A program made the translations under genes and the position numbers. This document shows, one piece after another, positions 8,514-17,884 of a DNA stretch of 64,000 bases; within the stretch, counting starts at the first letter, position 1, and every line of letters begins with the position of its first letter. Below the pieces are notes generated by a model, which was not told the DNA's origin, did not search any database, and was given only the letters and a program-made list of their open reading frames with translations. Source of the stretch: Verrucomicrobiota bacterium (GTDB taxonomy: Bacteria; Verrucomicrobiota; Kiritimatiellia; RFP12; UBA1067). The stretch is taken from NCBI GenBank assembly GCA_023269675.1, contig JAHFSX010000009.1, positions 91,515-155,514 on the forward strand, given 5' to 3'.

Positions 8514-9887
8514 CTACAGCGCACGCATGAACGCGACCAGGTCCTGCTTCTCGACATCGCTCAGGCGGAGCTGCTGGACCAGGTTGAAATACTCGACCGT
8601 GTCCTCGAGCGTGAAGCACCGCCCGTCGTGCAGGTAGGGCGGCGAGTCCTTGATGCCGCGCAGCGGGAAGGTCTTGATCGCGCCGTCGTGGGCCATCATC
8701 ATGCCGTTGGCCATCTCCATCTTGTAGAACCGTTCGGCTTTGAGGTCGTGCATGGTGTTGTCCGTGTAATACGGGGCGGGGTGGCAGGTGGCGCAGCGGG
8801 CCTTGGTGTTGAAGAGGGTCTGCCCGCGCAGCTCGCTTTCCGTGCCCTTGGCCGGATCGAGTTCCCCGTAGATGTTGAGCTTGGGGGCGGGCGGGAAATC
8901 CAGCAGGGCCAGGAACTCCGCCATGAAGTGGACCTGTGAGCCGCGCTCCAGAACATTGACGCCTTTCTTGGCCGCCATGCACTGGTCGCCGTCGAAGTAG
9001 GCCGCGCGCTGCTCGAATTCGGTGAAGTCCTCCACGGTCTTGAGGGCGCGCTGCGAGCCGAACAGGCGCTGCACGTTCACGCCGCGGAGCGTGGGGGTCT
9101 CGATGCGGTGGCGGAACTCCTGCGGGCGGATGTCGCCCACGAGGTGGTTCGCGCCGTTGGCGTGTCCGTTGGCGTGGCAGTCGAAGCAGGTCACGCCCAG
9201 GCTGGGACGGTCGGTCCGGCGGTCCTCGGTGGCGTTGAACTGCTGCTGCGGGAACTGCGTGACCAGCAGGCGCAGCCCTTCGAGCTGTTTGGGGTTCAGG
9301 AGACCGTTAAAGATCTCGTAGTAGTTGTCGATCGTGATGAGCCGGCCCTTGGCCACATCCCCGAGGTCGGGGCGGGTGGTGAGGTAGATGGCGGGCGCCG
9401 GATCCGGGAGGAGGTGCTCCGGCAGGTCGAAGTCCAGATCGAAGCGCGTCAGGCGCGGCAGCGGTTTCGTGATCATTTCCGGAAAGAGCATGCCCCCTTC
9501 GGCATGGTCGGCGAACGGCAGCGGTTTGTAGGGGAAGAGGCCCTTGTCTTTGATCTGCTCGGGCGTCAGCGCGTCGAACTGCGCCCAGGTGACGCCCCGG
9601 AGTTTGGCGGTGGGTCCCACGGGAAGGGGCTTGCCGCCGGACATCATGACGTCGGGGCTGACCTTCTTCGTGAGGTCATAGCGCTCGTTGAGCAGCTGCT
9701 TGTGGGCCTCGGCGCGCTGGGCTTTGACAGCCATCCGCTCGCTCTTGATCTGGGCGAAGGGGGCATCCTGGTTAATCGGCCCGTAACTGGAAACGACCTT
9801 GGCGTTTTGGGCGCCGGCAAACGGCGCCATGCCCAGCAACAGGATAACGCCTGTCCATGCGCGGAGATGATTGCGTTGCGTTGTCAT
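8514..9887 (-). CDS. Di-haem cytochrome c peroxidase-like secreted protein
   Basis: A 457-residue exported protein with two c-type haem sites: CFDCH (about residue 240) and CATCH (about residue 360). The start at 9887 has GGAGGG 8-13 bases upstream and is followed by a signal peptide ending in GAQ. The layout (two CxxCH about 120 residues apart, C-terminal TPxLRGIxxSPPYLHDGR block and SDVEKQDLVAFMRAL end) is that of the CcpA/MauG family, which reduces peroxide or oxidises partner molecules in the periplasm. The C-terminal block here reads TFPLRGIKDSPPYLHDG. Which reaction it performs is not decided by sequence. It is convergent with the GH15 gene. Confidence 0.85.
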   Translation of the reverse strand: MTTQRNHLRAWTGVILLLGMAPFAGAQNAKVVSSYGPINQDAPFAQIKSERMAVKAQRAEAHKQLLNERYDLTKKVSPDVMMSGGKPLPVGPTAKLRGVTWAQFDALTPEQIKDKGLFPYKPLPFADHAEGGMLFPEMITKPLPRLTRFDLDFDLPEHLLPDPAPAIYLTTRPDLGDVAKGRLITIDNYYEIFNGLLNPKQLEGLRLLVTQFPQQQFNATEDRRTDRPSLGVTCFDCHANGHANGANHLVGDIRPQEFRHRIETPTLRGVNVQRLFGSQRALKTVEDFTEFEQRAAYFDGDQCMAAKKGVNVLERGSQVHFMAEFLALLDFPPAPKLNIYGELDPAKGTESELRGQTLFNTKARCATCHPAPYYTDNTMHDLKAERFYKMEMANGMMMAHDGAIKTFPLRGIKDSPPYLHDGRCFTLEDTVEYFNLVQQLRLSDVEKQDLVAFMRAL

Positions 9888-10097
9888 TGGATAGCCCTCC
9901 AGTAGCGGCAACCGGCACGGCCGGTCGCAGTTGGTGTTTATGTCCGGCTCAGCACAGTGTGAGAAATAAGCTGTCGGCACAATAAGTGTATGCCTCTGCG
10001 AAGGGTGTCCACAACAAAAAAATCAAAAAAACGGCCGCCGGACCGAAAGGCCGATAAACGCATTGAAGATCCGGCCGGAGCGATTGTACAATGCGCA

Positions 10098-12161
10098 ATG
10101 ATAAAAAAGGCATGTCACGGGGTTCTGCTGGCCTGGAGCCTGAGCTGTTTCGGGGCACCCGACTTGAAGAGCGGCCTGGTCGGCGCCTGGCGCTTCTCGG
10201 CGAGCGACGGCACGAACGTCGTTGACCAGTCAGGCAACGGTCGGGACGGACGCATCTCGGGCGGCGCGCTCGAAGGGCCGACGCGTTCGCTCGCCTGCAA
10301 CGGGTTCACGACCGAAGTGGAGATCGACGAGAAGCGCCAGGTTTCCATCTCGAATGCCCTGACGTTCGTGGCGTGGGTGCGTCCGGCGGCGGTGAAGAAA
10401 CGCACGATCGTCGGGAAGCCGTACACGGACCCCACATTCACCACGCCCATGCCGGGCCTGTACCTGTCGGACCGCGGCCACCTGTCGTTTGCCGCCTGGC
10501 AGAGCCGGAGCAAGTCGAAAGGGATCTACGAGGGCGCGTCGGTCATCGGCCGCGACGCGTGGGTCATGGTGGCCGCGACCTACGGGAATTCCGCAGTCAC
10601 CCTGTATGTCAACGGCCTGCCGGACGGACAGAGCCCCTCCTTTCCCGCCATGAATTACGGCCCCGGGCCGCTCTACATCGGACGGGCCAAGGCGGGCAGC
10701 GCGATGTTCAAGGGGCTGATCGGCGAGGTGCGCCAGTACCGGCGCGAACTCAGCGGCGAGGAGATCGCGGCATACTACAGCGAAACCCGCGGGGCCTATC
10801 CGCAGGAGGCGCCGTCGCCGGCGTCGCCGGGCCGCACGGTCAACGTGGCGGTCCGGGCGAACCCGACCGCGCCGTGGTTCGATTACCCCACGCGCACCTT
10901 GGATCTGCTCGACGGCTACAAGCCCGCGGGCGCGCCCGCCCAGCTTGACCGGTTCGGCGGCTGGGCCGTTCATCAGGAGCGGGCCACGGGCTTCTTTTAC
11001 CCCAAAAAGATCGGGCCGCGCTGGTGGCTGATCGACCCGGAGGGTCACCTTTTTCTGCATATGGCCGTGGTGGCTGTCAGCCCCGGCAGTTCCAAGACGG
11101 TTAAGGAAAACTTCACCAAGGCCTTCTCGTCGAAAGCCGAGTGGGCCGAGTCCGCGACAGCGCTGCTGCATGACTACGGCTTCAACGGCACGGGCGCATG
11201 GAGCGACACCGCCGAGCTCCGCGGGACGAAAAAGCCGGTGGCGTACACCGTCATCAGGAATTTCGCCGCCGACTTCGCGCGCTCGAAAGGGCTGGGCCGC
11301 GCCGCGGTGGGCCACTCCGGGTTCCTGAACGACAGCATCCCGGTCTTCAACGCGGACTTTCCCGCCTTCTGCGAGACGCTGGCCCAAGGTCTGGCCGCCA
11401 CGCGCGACGACCCGTGGCTGCTCGGCTTCTTCTCCGACAACGAACTGCTCGCGCCGGTGCTCGACAATTACTTCAAGTTCGATCCGGCCGACCCGGCCCA
11501 GGCCCCCAATTACCGTGCGGCCAAGGAGTGGCTGGCCGCGCGCAAGGGGCGGGCGGAGGTGTCGGAGAAGGACATCACCGCGCAGGACCGCGCCGAGTTC
11601 ATGGGGTACGTGTTCGAAACGTACTTCAGGATTGCCAGCCAGGCGATCCGCCGCGCCGACCCGAACCACCTGTACCTGGGCTCGCGCTTCCACTCCCGCG
11701 AGAAGGAGAACCCCTACGTGCTCAAGGCGGCCGGCAAATACTGCGACGTGATCGCCATCAACTACTACCGGGTGTGGGGGCCGGATCTCGACGAGATGCG
11801 CGACTGGACCGTGTGGTCGGGCCGGCCGGTCATCATCACGGAGTGGTACGCCAAAGGCGACGACGCCGGCTTCCCCAACACGACCGGCGCGGGCTGGATC
11901 GTCAAGACGCAGCGGGACCGCGGCCTCTACTACCAGCACTATGCCATGGGGTGCATCGAGGCGCGCAACTGCGTCGGCTGGCACTGGTTCAAGTACATGG
12001 ACAACGACCTGAACGACGCCCGCGCCGACCCCTCCAACCGCGACTCCAACAAGGGGGTCGTGCGGGTGGACTTCTCGCCCTACCGGGAGGTGCTCGAACC
12101 GATGGGGCAGGTCAACCGCGAGACGTATCTTCTGACCCGGTTTTTTGACGCGGGGCGCTGA
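10098..12161 (+). CDS. Secreted LamG-domain plus GH50-like beta-agarase family glycosidase
   Basis: A 687-residue protein starting MIKKACHG with a signal peptide ending near CFGAP. Residues about 25-235 form a LamG/concanavalin A-like domain (GLVGAWRF...ISNALTFVAWVRP...LYVNGLP...YIGRA), often used to hold glycans. The C-terminal 400 residues resemble the clan GH-A agarases of GH50: WWLIDPEGHLF, LLGFFSDNEL (acid/base glutamate expected after N), DPNHLYLGSRFHS, and VIITEWYAKG (nucleophile glutamate). The NTTGAGWIVKTQRDRG and VGWHWFKYMDNDLND blocks fit the same family. It probably degrades a marine-type galactan. Family number is less certain than the clan. Confidence 0.8.
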   Translation: MIKKACHGVLLAWSLSCFGAPDLKSGLVGAWRFSASDGTNVVDQSGNGRDGRISGGALEGPTRSLACNGFTTEVEIDEKRQVSISNALTFVAWVRPAAVKKRTIVGKPYTDPTFTTPMPGLYLSDRGHLSFAAWQSRSKSKGIYEGASVIGRDAWVMVAATYGNSAVTLYVNGLPDGQSPSFPAMNYGPGPLYIGRAKAGSAMFKGLIGEVRQYRRELSGEEIAAYYSETRGAYPQEAPSPASPGRTVNVAVRANPTAPWFDYPTRTLDLLDGYKPAGAPAQLDRFGGWAVHQERATGFFYPKKIGPRWWLIDPEGHLFLHMAVVAVSPGSSKTVKENFTKAFSSKAEWAESATALLHDYGFNGTGAWSDTAELRGTKKPVAYTVIRNFAADFARSKGLGRAAVGHSGFLNDSIPVFNADFPAFCETLAQGLAATRDDPWLLGFFSDNELLAPVLDNYFKFDPADPAQAPNYRAAKEWLAARKGRAEVSEKDITAQDRAEFMGYVFETYFRIASQAIRRADPNHLYLGSRFHSREKENPYVLKAAGKYCDVIAINYYRVWGPDLDEMRDWTVWSGRPVIITEWYAKGDDAGFPNTTGAGWIVKTQRDRGLYYQHYAMGCIEARNCVGWHWFKYMDNDLNDARADPSNRDSNKGVVRVDFSPYREVLEPMGQVNRETYLLTRFFDAGR

Positions 12162-12203
12162 GGCCGGCATGGACAGTGAGAAGCGGGTTTGGTAAGGTTC
12201 ACC

Positions 12204-12224
12204 CCCGCCGTCAGGGACGGCGGG
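12204..12224 (+). terminator. GC-rich hairpin between GH50-like and FAD oxidoreductase genes
   Basis: A 9-bp perfect stem (CCCGCCGTC / GACGGCGGG) with a 3-base loop lies 42 bp after one stop codon and 20 bp before the next start. It has no T-tract, so it may be a weak terminator, an mRNA stabiliser or a leader element of the downstream gene. Confidence 0.5.
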
Positions 12225-12244
12225 AAACGCTTTAAAGGAGACGC

Positions 12245-15244
12245 ATGAAACAGGGAATGACGGGACTCTTTTTGTTTGTCGCCGCGTGTCTGAGCGGCGG
12301 GCCGGCGTTTGCCGCCACGGTGACGGAGCCGCAGAAGACGGTGCCGCTGATCCAGGACGTGGACGTGGTCGTGGTCGGCGGGACCTGCGGGGCGGTGTCC
12401 GCCGCCGAGGCCGCGGCCAAGGCGGGCGCGAAGGTGTTCCTCGTGACCTCCTACGCGTGTCTGGGCGAAGACGTGGCCGGCACGCTGCGGGTGTGGGCGG
12501 GCGCGGAGGAGGTCACGTCGTCGGAGCTGATGCGCGCGATGTTCGGCACGCCCCCGCCGACTCCGGGCACCGTCTACACGACGCCGCTGCAGGTGAAAAA
12601 GGCTTTGGACAAGGCGCTCCTGCAGGCGGGGGTGACCTTCCTGACGGGCGCGTATGCGACCGACGTGCTCTCCGACAAGGACGGGCATGCCGCGGGCGTG
12701 GTGATTTCGGACCGCAGCGGGCGGCAGGCGATCCGCGCGAAGGTGGTGGTCGATGCGACCGACCGCGCCACGCTCGCGCGTGCGGCCGGCGCGGAGGCGA
12801 CGCCGTTCCCGGCCGGGGAGTACGCCGTGACGCGCGTGACCATCGGCGGCGCCGCGCCCGAGTGCGGCGGCAAGGTTGTGAAGCACAGCGACTGGAACCC
12901 GGACAAGGAAGAGGTTTTCGGGCTATCGGGCAAGACCAAGATCACGCCGGCGCTCTTCGAGAGCACGGTGACGGTCAAGATGGCCGACGGGTCGGCGCGG
13001 GCGTTCGGAGAGGCGGAGCAGGCGGCGCGCGACCGGACCTTCACGGAGCTGCAGCTGGATGCGGCCGACCGCGTCTTCTTTGTCGCGCCTGACCATATCC
13101 AGGCTGCCGCGCCTGCGGCCGGCGCGTGGGCCGGCGCGGCGGCGTTGGATCTCGGCGCGCTGCGGCCTGCCAAGGTCCCGTTCGTTTACGTGCTGGGCGC
13201 CATGGCGGACGTGACGCGCGCGGCGGCGGCGGAGCTCGTGAAGCCGGCGGCGGCGGTGCAGGTCGGCCTGCGGCTCGGCCGGCAGGCGGCGGAGGATGCC
13301 AAGAAGCGCGGGACGCTGGCGGACGTGCGGCTGCGCGGCGCGGCGGGCGCCGGTGCGGCGGCGGACGTGCGCGAGGTGCAGGGCACGCTGACGCGGCCCT
13401 ACGTGTCGGCGTCGGGCACGGTGGCGTGCGACGCGCGCGGCCTGCCGGTTCTGGCGGAGACGGACCTGATCGTGGTGGGCGGCGGCACGACCGGCGGGCC
13501 GGCGGCGGTCGGCGCGGTGAGGAACGGGCTCAAGACGCTGCTGATCGAGCAGCTCTACGAGCTGGGCGGCGTGCAGACGGCGGGCATGATCTGCGGGTAC
13601 TATTTCGGCTTCCAGCGCGGCTTCACCACCGAGATCGACGAGGGGGTCAAGGCCACGGGCCGCTACAAGTCGCAGGCCAAGGCGGAGTGGTACCGCGACT
13701 CGGTGCGCAAGGGCGGCGGGGAAGTCTGGTTCGGCAGCATGGCCGTGGGCGCGGTCATGGAGGGCAAGCGCCTGCGCGGGCTGGTGGTGGTGACCCCGGA
13801 CGGGCAGCGCGGCGTGGTGCTGGCCAAGGCCGTGATCGACGCCACCGGCAACGCCGACGTGGCGGCCGCGGCGGGCGAGCCGACCGAGTTCTACCGGCCG
13901 GACGAGCTGATCTGCCAGGGCGTGGGCATGGCGGTGATCCGGCTGGGCGAGGGCGGCCACAACAACGACTTCTCGTTCGTGGACGACACCGACGCGTCGG
14001 ACCTCAGCTTCTTCGGGCTGCGCACGCGGCAGGGGACCGAGGCGGGCTGGGACGTGTCACAGCTCGTCAACTCGCGCGAGCGGCGGCGCCTCGTGGGCGT
14101 CTTCCAGATGTCCGCGCTGGATTACCTGACGGCACGGACCTTCCCCGACACGGTCATCCAATACCGCAGCCGGTTCGACCTGCACGGCTGGGCGAGCGGG
14201 GATTTCTTCTGGACCAAGAACATCCGCACCACCAACCACGTGACGCTGGACGCCAACGGCCCGTACCGGGCGTTCCTGCCGAAGACGACGGACGGGCTGC
14301 TGGTGGTGGGGCTCGGCATGAGCGCGGACCGCGACGCGATGTCGATCCTGCGCATGCAACCCGACCTGCAGAACCAGGGCTATGTCGCGGCCTACGCGGT
14401 TTACCTGTCGCAGAAAGAGAAGTGCGAGCTGCGCGACATCCCCGTGAAGACGTTGCAGCGGCACCTCGTGGAGAAGGGGATCGTCCCGGATACCGTGCTG
14501 AACGAAAAGGATTCCTATCCGCTTTCCGACACGCTGCTGAAGCTGGCGTCGCACGACGTGATGATCGGCTATGATGGCTTGCCCTACATCTTTGCCGACC
14601 CGGTGCGGGCCAAGCCCTTCCTGCTGGAGAAATACCGCGAGCTGAACAAGCACAGCAGCGGCCGCGACCCGGAGGTCAGCCTGGTCTACGCGCACATCCT
14701 CGCGGTGCTGGGCGATCCGGTCGGCGAGGACGAGCTGATCGCCTGGGTGAAGGCGAACACGTGGGACGCGAAGTGGAAAGAGGGACTCGGTTCCGGCGCC
14801 AACCGCATGGAGGCGTACCTGCTGGCGCTGGGGCGCGCGAAGTCGAAGAAAGCCGTGCCGGTCATCTGCGAGCGGATCCGCGACTTGATTAAGGAGCCGA
14901 AGCCGGCGAACACCGCGTTCCGCATCGTCTCGCTCGTCTGCCCGATGATCGGCGATCCGGCGCTAGCCGCGCCGCTGGCCGAGCTGCTGGACCGCCCGAA
15001 CATCAGCGGCCACGCGATCAAGATGGGCTCGGAGATCCCGCCGGTGCCGGGGTACGACAGCCGCAGCAGCTACAGCCAGACCGAAAAGAACGAGGTGCCG
15101 CGCGAGGTCAACCTGGCGACGGCGCTCTACCGGGTGGGCGACAAGGACGGCAAGGGCGCGGCGATCCTCAAGGCCTACGCGGACGACCCGCGCGGCTTCT
15201 ACGCCAACTACGCCCGCCGCGTGCTGGCCGAAAAGAAGAAGTGA
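12245..15244 (+). CDS. Secreted FAD-dependent oxidoreductase (FAD_oxidored family) with C-terminal helical repeats
   Basis: A 999-residue protein with a signal peptide (cleavage near PAFA) and two dinucleotide-binding motifs: VDVVVVGGTCGAVSAAEAAA near residue 40 and TDLIVVGGGTTGGPAAVGA near residue 410. The second half (about 405-790) looks like a complete FAD_oxidored domain of the type abundant beside glycoside hydrolases in PVC bacteria; the first half looks like a degenerate or duplicated copy. The last 180 residues are helical, HEAT-like. The substrate is unknown; a sugar or sugar acid is plausible by context. GGAG stands 6 bases before the start. Confidence 0.8.
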   Translation: MKQGMTGLFLFVAACLSGGPAFAATVTEPQKTVPLIQDVDVVVVGGTCGAVSAAEAAAKAGAKVFLVTSYACLGEDVAGTLRVWAGAEEVTSSELMRAMFGTPPPTPGTVYTTPLQVKKALDKALLQAGVTFLTGAYATDVLSDKDGHAAGVVISDRSGRQAIRAKVVVDATDRATLARAAGAEATPFPAGEYAVTRVTIGGAAPECGGKVVKHSDWNPDKEEVFGLSGKTKITPALFESTVTVKMADGSARAFGEAEQAARDRTFTELQLDAADRVFFVAPDHIQAAAPAAGAWAGAAALDLGALRPAKVPFVYVLGAMADVTRAAAAELVKPAAAVQVGLRLGRQAAEDAKKRGTLADVRLRGAAGAGAAADVREVQGTLTRPYVSASGTVACDARGLPVLAETDLIVVGGGTTGGPAAVGAVRNGLKTLLIEQLYELGGVQTAGMICGYYFGFQRGFTTEIDEGVKATGRYKSQAKAEWYRDSVRKGGGEVWFGSMAVGAVMEGKRLRGLVVVTPDGQRGVVLAKAVIDATGNADVAAAAGEPTEFYRPDELICQGVGMAVIRLGEGGHNNDFSFVDDTDASDLSFFGLRTRQGTEAGWDVSQLVNSRERRRLVGVFQMSALDYLTARTFPDTVIQYRSRFDLHGWASGDFFWTKNIRTTNHVTLDANGPYRAFLPKTTDGLLVVGLGMSADRDAMSILRMQPDLQNQGYVAAYAVYLSQKEKCELRDIPVKTLQRHLVEKGIVPDTVLNEKDSYPLSDTLLKLASHDVMIGYDGLPYIFADPVRAKPFLLEKYRELNKHSSGRDPEVSLVYAHILAVLGDPVGEDELIAWVKANTWDAKWKEGLGSGANRMEAYLLALGRAKSKKAVPVICERIRDLIKEPKPANTAFRIVSLVCPMIGDPALAAPLAELLDRPNISGHAIKMGSEIPPVPGYDSRSSYSQTEKNEVPREVNLATALYRVGDKDGKGAAILKAYADDPRGFYANYARRVLAEKKK

Positions 15245-15298
15245 GGCGTGCGGGCTGGCTCGGGGCCGCCGGCCCCGGCGAGAATGGCCGGACGTTTC
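15245..15298. terminator. GC-rich hairpin between convergent genes
   Basis: A short palindrome (GGGGCC-GCC-GGCCCC, 15264-15278) lies between the convergent FAD oxidoreductase and DUF167 genes. It could serve as a shared terminator. Confidence 0.4.
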
Positions 15299-15655
15299 TT
15301 ATTTCGGACAGGCGGCGGCTATCACCGGCGGCAGTTTTTTGGGTGACTTGATGCGCAGCTGCTTGTTGACATTGAACCGGCCGAACACAACGGTGATGTC
15401 ATCAGGCGACACGCCGAATTCCTTCGCAAGAAACCGGACCATGTGGTCCGTGGCCTTGCCGGCGACTGGCGTGGCCGTGACGCTGACCTTGAGCTGATTG
15501 CCTTTGGCCTTGCCGATCGCATCCTGCTTGGCGCTGGGCTTGCCGAGAATGTTAAGAATCAGGGTTTCTCCGTCCCACGCGCATAACGCCGAGGCTCCCG
15601 GTTCCTTTTCCTTGCCAGCCGTTTTGTCTGACGCCTTCGCATGTCTTTTTTTCAT
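15299..15655 (-). CDS. DUF167 (YggU-like) family protein
   Basis: A 118-residue protein with an N-terminal basic extension of about 20 residues, then the DUF167 domain: LILNILGKPSAKQDAIG, LKVSVTATPVAGKATDHMVRFLAKEFGV and the C-terminal GRFNVNKQLRIK. The family fold is small and conserved across life; its role is not established. The start at 15655 has AAGGGA 6-11 bases upstream; a longer frame to 15727 lacks one. Its 5' end faces the divergent GH30 gene. Confidence 0.85.
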   Translation of the reverse strand: MKKRHAKASDKTAGKEKEPGASALCAWDGETLILNILGKPSAKQDAIGKAKGNQLKVSVTATPVAGKATDHMVRFLAKEFGVSPDDITVVFGRFNVNKQLRIKSPKKLPPVIAAACPK

Positions 15656-15817
15656 GAATGTCCCTTGTGTCCGGCGCAGATGATGCGGACGTGGCCACAC
15701 TGACTGCGAGCGTTCCGCGCGGTTCACCGACCGCGTGGAACGTTTTCACATTTGAGCGCACAAATCAAGACGGATTCGCGCTTTGTCCCTGGGCCGCGCG
15801 CCTGCTATCATGGCGCC

Positions 15818-17365
15818 ATGAGGACAGGCTTGATCATCCTGGGTGTCGCGGCGGGACTGCGCCTGGCGGCATGCGCGCAAACCGTCTATACCGTGGACAC
15901 GGGCAGGCGGCATCAGCGGATCGACAACTTCGGCGCGTCGGACTGCTGGACCGCGCAGGTCTTCGGGCGTTTCCCTGATGCGAGGCGCGAGCAGCTGGCG
16001 GACTGGCTCTTCAGCATGGCGGTGGGCACGAACGGCCGGCCCCAGGGCATCGGCCTCTCGCTCTGGCGGTTCAATGTCGGCGCGGGCAGCGCGGAGCAGG
16101 GGGATGCGAGCGGGATCAAAGACCCTTACCGCCGCACGGAGTGTTTCCAGCGGCCCGACGGCACGTACGACTGGACCCGGCAGGCCGGGCAGCGCTGGTT
16201 CCTGCAGGCCGCGAAAAAGCGGGGCGTGCCGCGCTTTCTGGCCTTCTGCAACAGCGCGCCGGTGCAGATGGCCGCCAACGGGCTGGCCAACAACCGCGGG
16301 CGGCCGAAGGACGGCACGTACAATCTGAAGCCCGGCGGGGAGATCGCCTTTGCGGATTTTCTGGCGACCGTGATCGGCGCGATGGAAAAACGCGAGGGTA
16401 TCCGTTTCGATGTGGTCAGCCCGTTCAACGAGCCGGAGTGGAACTGGGACGCGCCCAATCAGGAGGGCTCGCCGGCCTTGACGGGCGAGATCGCCCGCAT
16501 GGTGCGGGTGCTGGACCGCACGCTTTCGGAGCACGGGCTGCCTGCCAAGATCCTCGTCACCGAGGCGGGCAAGATCGATGACCTGTTCCAGTCGGGGACG
16601 GCTCTGAAGGGGCGCGACAATCAGATCGAGGCGCTGTTCAGTCCGGCCTCGCCGCAGTCGATCGCCGGCCTCCCGCACGTGCCGCCCGTGGTGGCGGGCC
16701 ACAGCTATTGGACCACGGCGCCCGAGCAGGGGCTGCTCGCCAAGCGTCAGGCGCTGCGCGCGAAGCTTGACGCGTACCGTCTCGGCTACTGGCAGACCGA
16801 GGTGTGCGTCATGAGCAACGACCGCGAGATCGGCGGGGGCGGCAAGAGGGACCTGGGCATGAAGGCCGCGCTCTATGTGGCGAGGGTCGTCCATCATGAC
16901 CTGTGTGTGGCCGAGGCTTCAGCGTGGCACTGGTGGCTGGCCATGACCGCCAGCGACTACAAAGACGGGCTGATCTACGTGACGCCCAACGCCGACCGGA
17001 CGGACGGCGCGATCGCGGACAGCAAACTGCTGTGGACCCTGGGGAACTTCAGCCGCTTCATCCGTCCGGGTGCGGTGCGCGTCGGGGTACGCGCACCGCA
17101 GGCCGACGTCAACGATCCCGCCGGGCTCATGGTCTCCGCCTACGTGAACGAGCAGGAGCGGTCCGTAGTCTGCGTGATGGTCAACTACGCGGACCGCGTC
17201 CAGCCGGTGCGTCTCGAGGTGGCGGGCGTGGGCGTGGGCGCCTTCCTGCCGTACCTCACATCCGACGCGTCAGGCGATGACATCAAGCCGCAGCCTGCGG
17301 TGATGCCGCACGCGCGGTATGACGTTCCGGCGCGCGCGGTGGTGACGTGGGTCGGCCGCTACTGA
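15818..17365 (+). CDS. Secreted GH30 family glycosidase
   Basis: A 515-residue protein with a signal peptide or lipobox-like segment (LRLAACAQ). The GH30 hallmarks are QRIDNFGASDCW at the start of the barrel, GIGLSLWRFNVGAGS, SPFNEPEWNWD (acid/base glutamate after N) and GYWQTEVCVMS (nucleophile glutamate). A beta-sandwich side domain follows, ending in ARAVVTWVG. The sequence resembles the GH30 subfamilies acting on beta-1,6-galactan or xylan; specificity is not resolved. It converges on the interrupted GH16 gene one base away. Confidence 0.87.
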   Translation: MRTGLIILGVAAGLRLAACAQTVYTVDTGRRHQRIDNFGASDCWTAQVFGRFPDARREQLADWLFSMAVGTNGRPQGIGLSLWRFNVGAGSAEQGDASGIKDPYRRTECFQRPDGTYDWTRQAGQRWFLQAAKKRGVPRFLAFCNSAPVQMAANGLANNRGRPKDGTYNLKPGGEIAFADFLATVIGAMEKREGIRFDVVSPFNEPEWNWDAPNQEGSPALTGEIARMVRVLDRTLSEHGLPAKILVTEAGKIDDLFQSGTALKGRDNQIEALFSPASPQSIAGLPHVPPVVAGHSYWTTAPEQGLLAKRQALRAKLDAYRLGYWQTEVCVMSNDREIGGGGKRDLGMKAALYVARVVHHDLCVAEASAWHWWLAMTASDYKDGLIYVTPNADRTDGAIADSKLLWTLGNFSRFIRPGAVRVGVRAPQADVNDPAGLMVSAYVNEQERSVVCVMVNYADRVQPVRLEVAGVGVGAFLPYLTSDASGDDIKPQPAVMPHARYDVPARAVVTWVGRY

Positions 17366-17366
17366 G

Positions 17367-17716
17367 TCATTCCGCAGCCTGCTGCCACACGCGCACGTAG
17401 TCGATCACGAACTCGTCCGGCAGGCGCGCGTGGTCCAGCCAATCGTTGTCCCACCCGCCGGCCGGAAGCGTGAACATGAGGTGGGCCGGGACGCTCGCGA
17501 CGCGTGCGTTCGCCCAGCGGCCGATCTCCTGCCCTTGGCAGTAGAAGACCAGCAGGCCGGGGGCCCAGAGCAGTCCGGAGGTGACGAAGCCCTCCTTGTC
17601 CGGTGTGAAGTAGACGGAGGCGGAGCCGATACTCTTGTGCTCCTTGCCGTAGCCGTCCCAGTGCATGGCGATGTTGAAGCGGTTCGCGCCCCAGCGCGTC
17701 AGGTGCTCCATGATGT
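17367..17716 (-). pseudogene. GH16 family endoglucanase/carrageenase-type enzyme, C-terminal part separated by prophage insertion
   Basis: On the reverse strand the frame runs through IMEHLTRWGANRFNIAMHWDGYG and ends FVIDYVRVWQQAAE, the second half of a GH16 jelly-roll. It lacks a native start: upstream of 17716 the frame continues only into phage DNA. The acid/base glutamate codon of the ExDxxE motif (IME) is retained, but the residue in the preceding aspartate position is histidine because of the junction. Joining this fragment to the one ending at 54204 gives one open frame (1483 + 350 = 1833 bases, 610 residues plus stop). It is therefore a displaced gene part rather than decay, and excision of the element would repair it. 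Confidence 0.92.
17707..17716. repeat. attL core
   Basis: The sequence TCCATGATGT is identical to 54194-54203. To its left is the GH16 3' part; to its right is AT-rich phage arm DNA leading to the integrase. On the coding strand the core spells part of the D-I-M-E codons of the GH16 active site. Beyond the core, GAA follows after one differing base at both ends. Confidence 0.88.
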
Positions 17717-17811
17717 GGAATACAAAGCAGAACAGTGATATCATTGTAACTAGCTTAAATACAACATATAACAACGTATAATATAAAAGCATTATGTGGC
17801 TATACTGCGAC

Positions 17812-17841
17812 TTGACACCCCATCCCACAAAGTAGCACAAT
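17812..17841 (+). promoter_or_regulatory. Probable integrase promoter
   Basis: TTGACA at 17812-17817 is followed after 18 bases by CACAAT (17836-17841), 44 bp before the integrase start. The surrounding 17740-17800 is very AT-rich with several short TATA/ACAACxTAT repeats, as expected for integrase arm-binding DNA. Confidence 0.5.
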
Positions 17842-17884
17842 ATAGGTGTGAGTTCAAAAAGACACACAGAAAGGCAGGCCCGCC

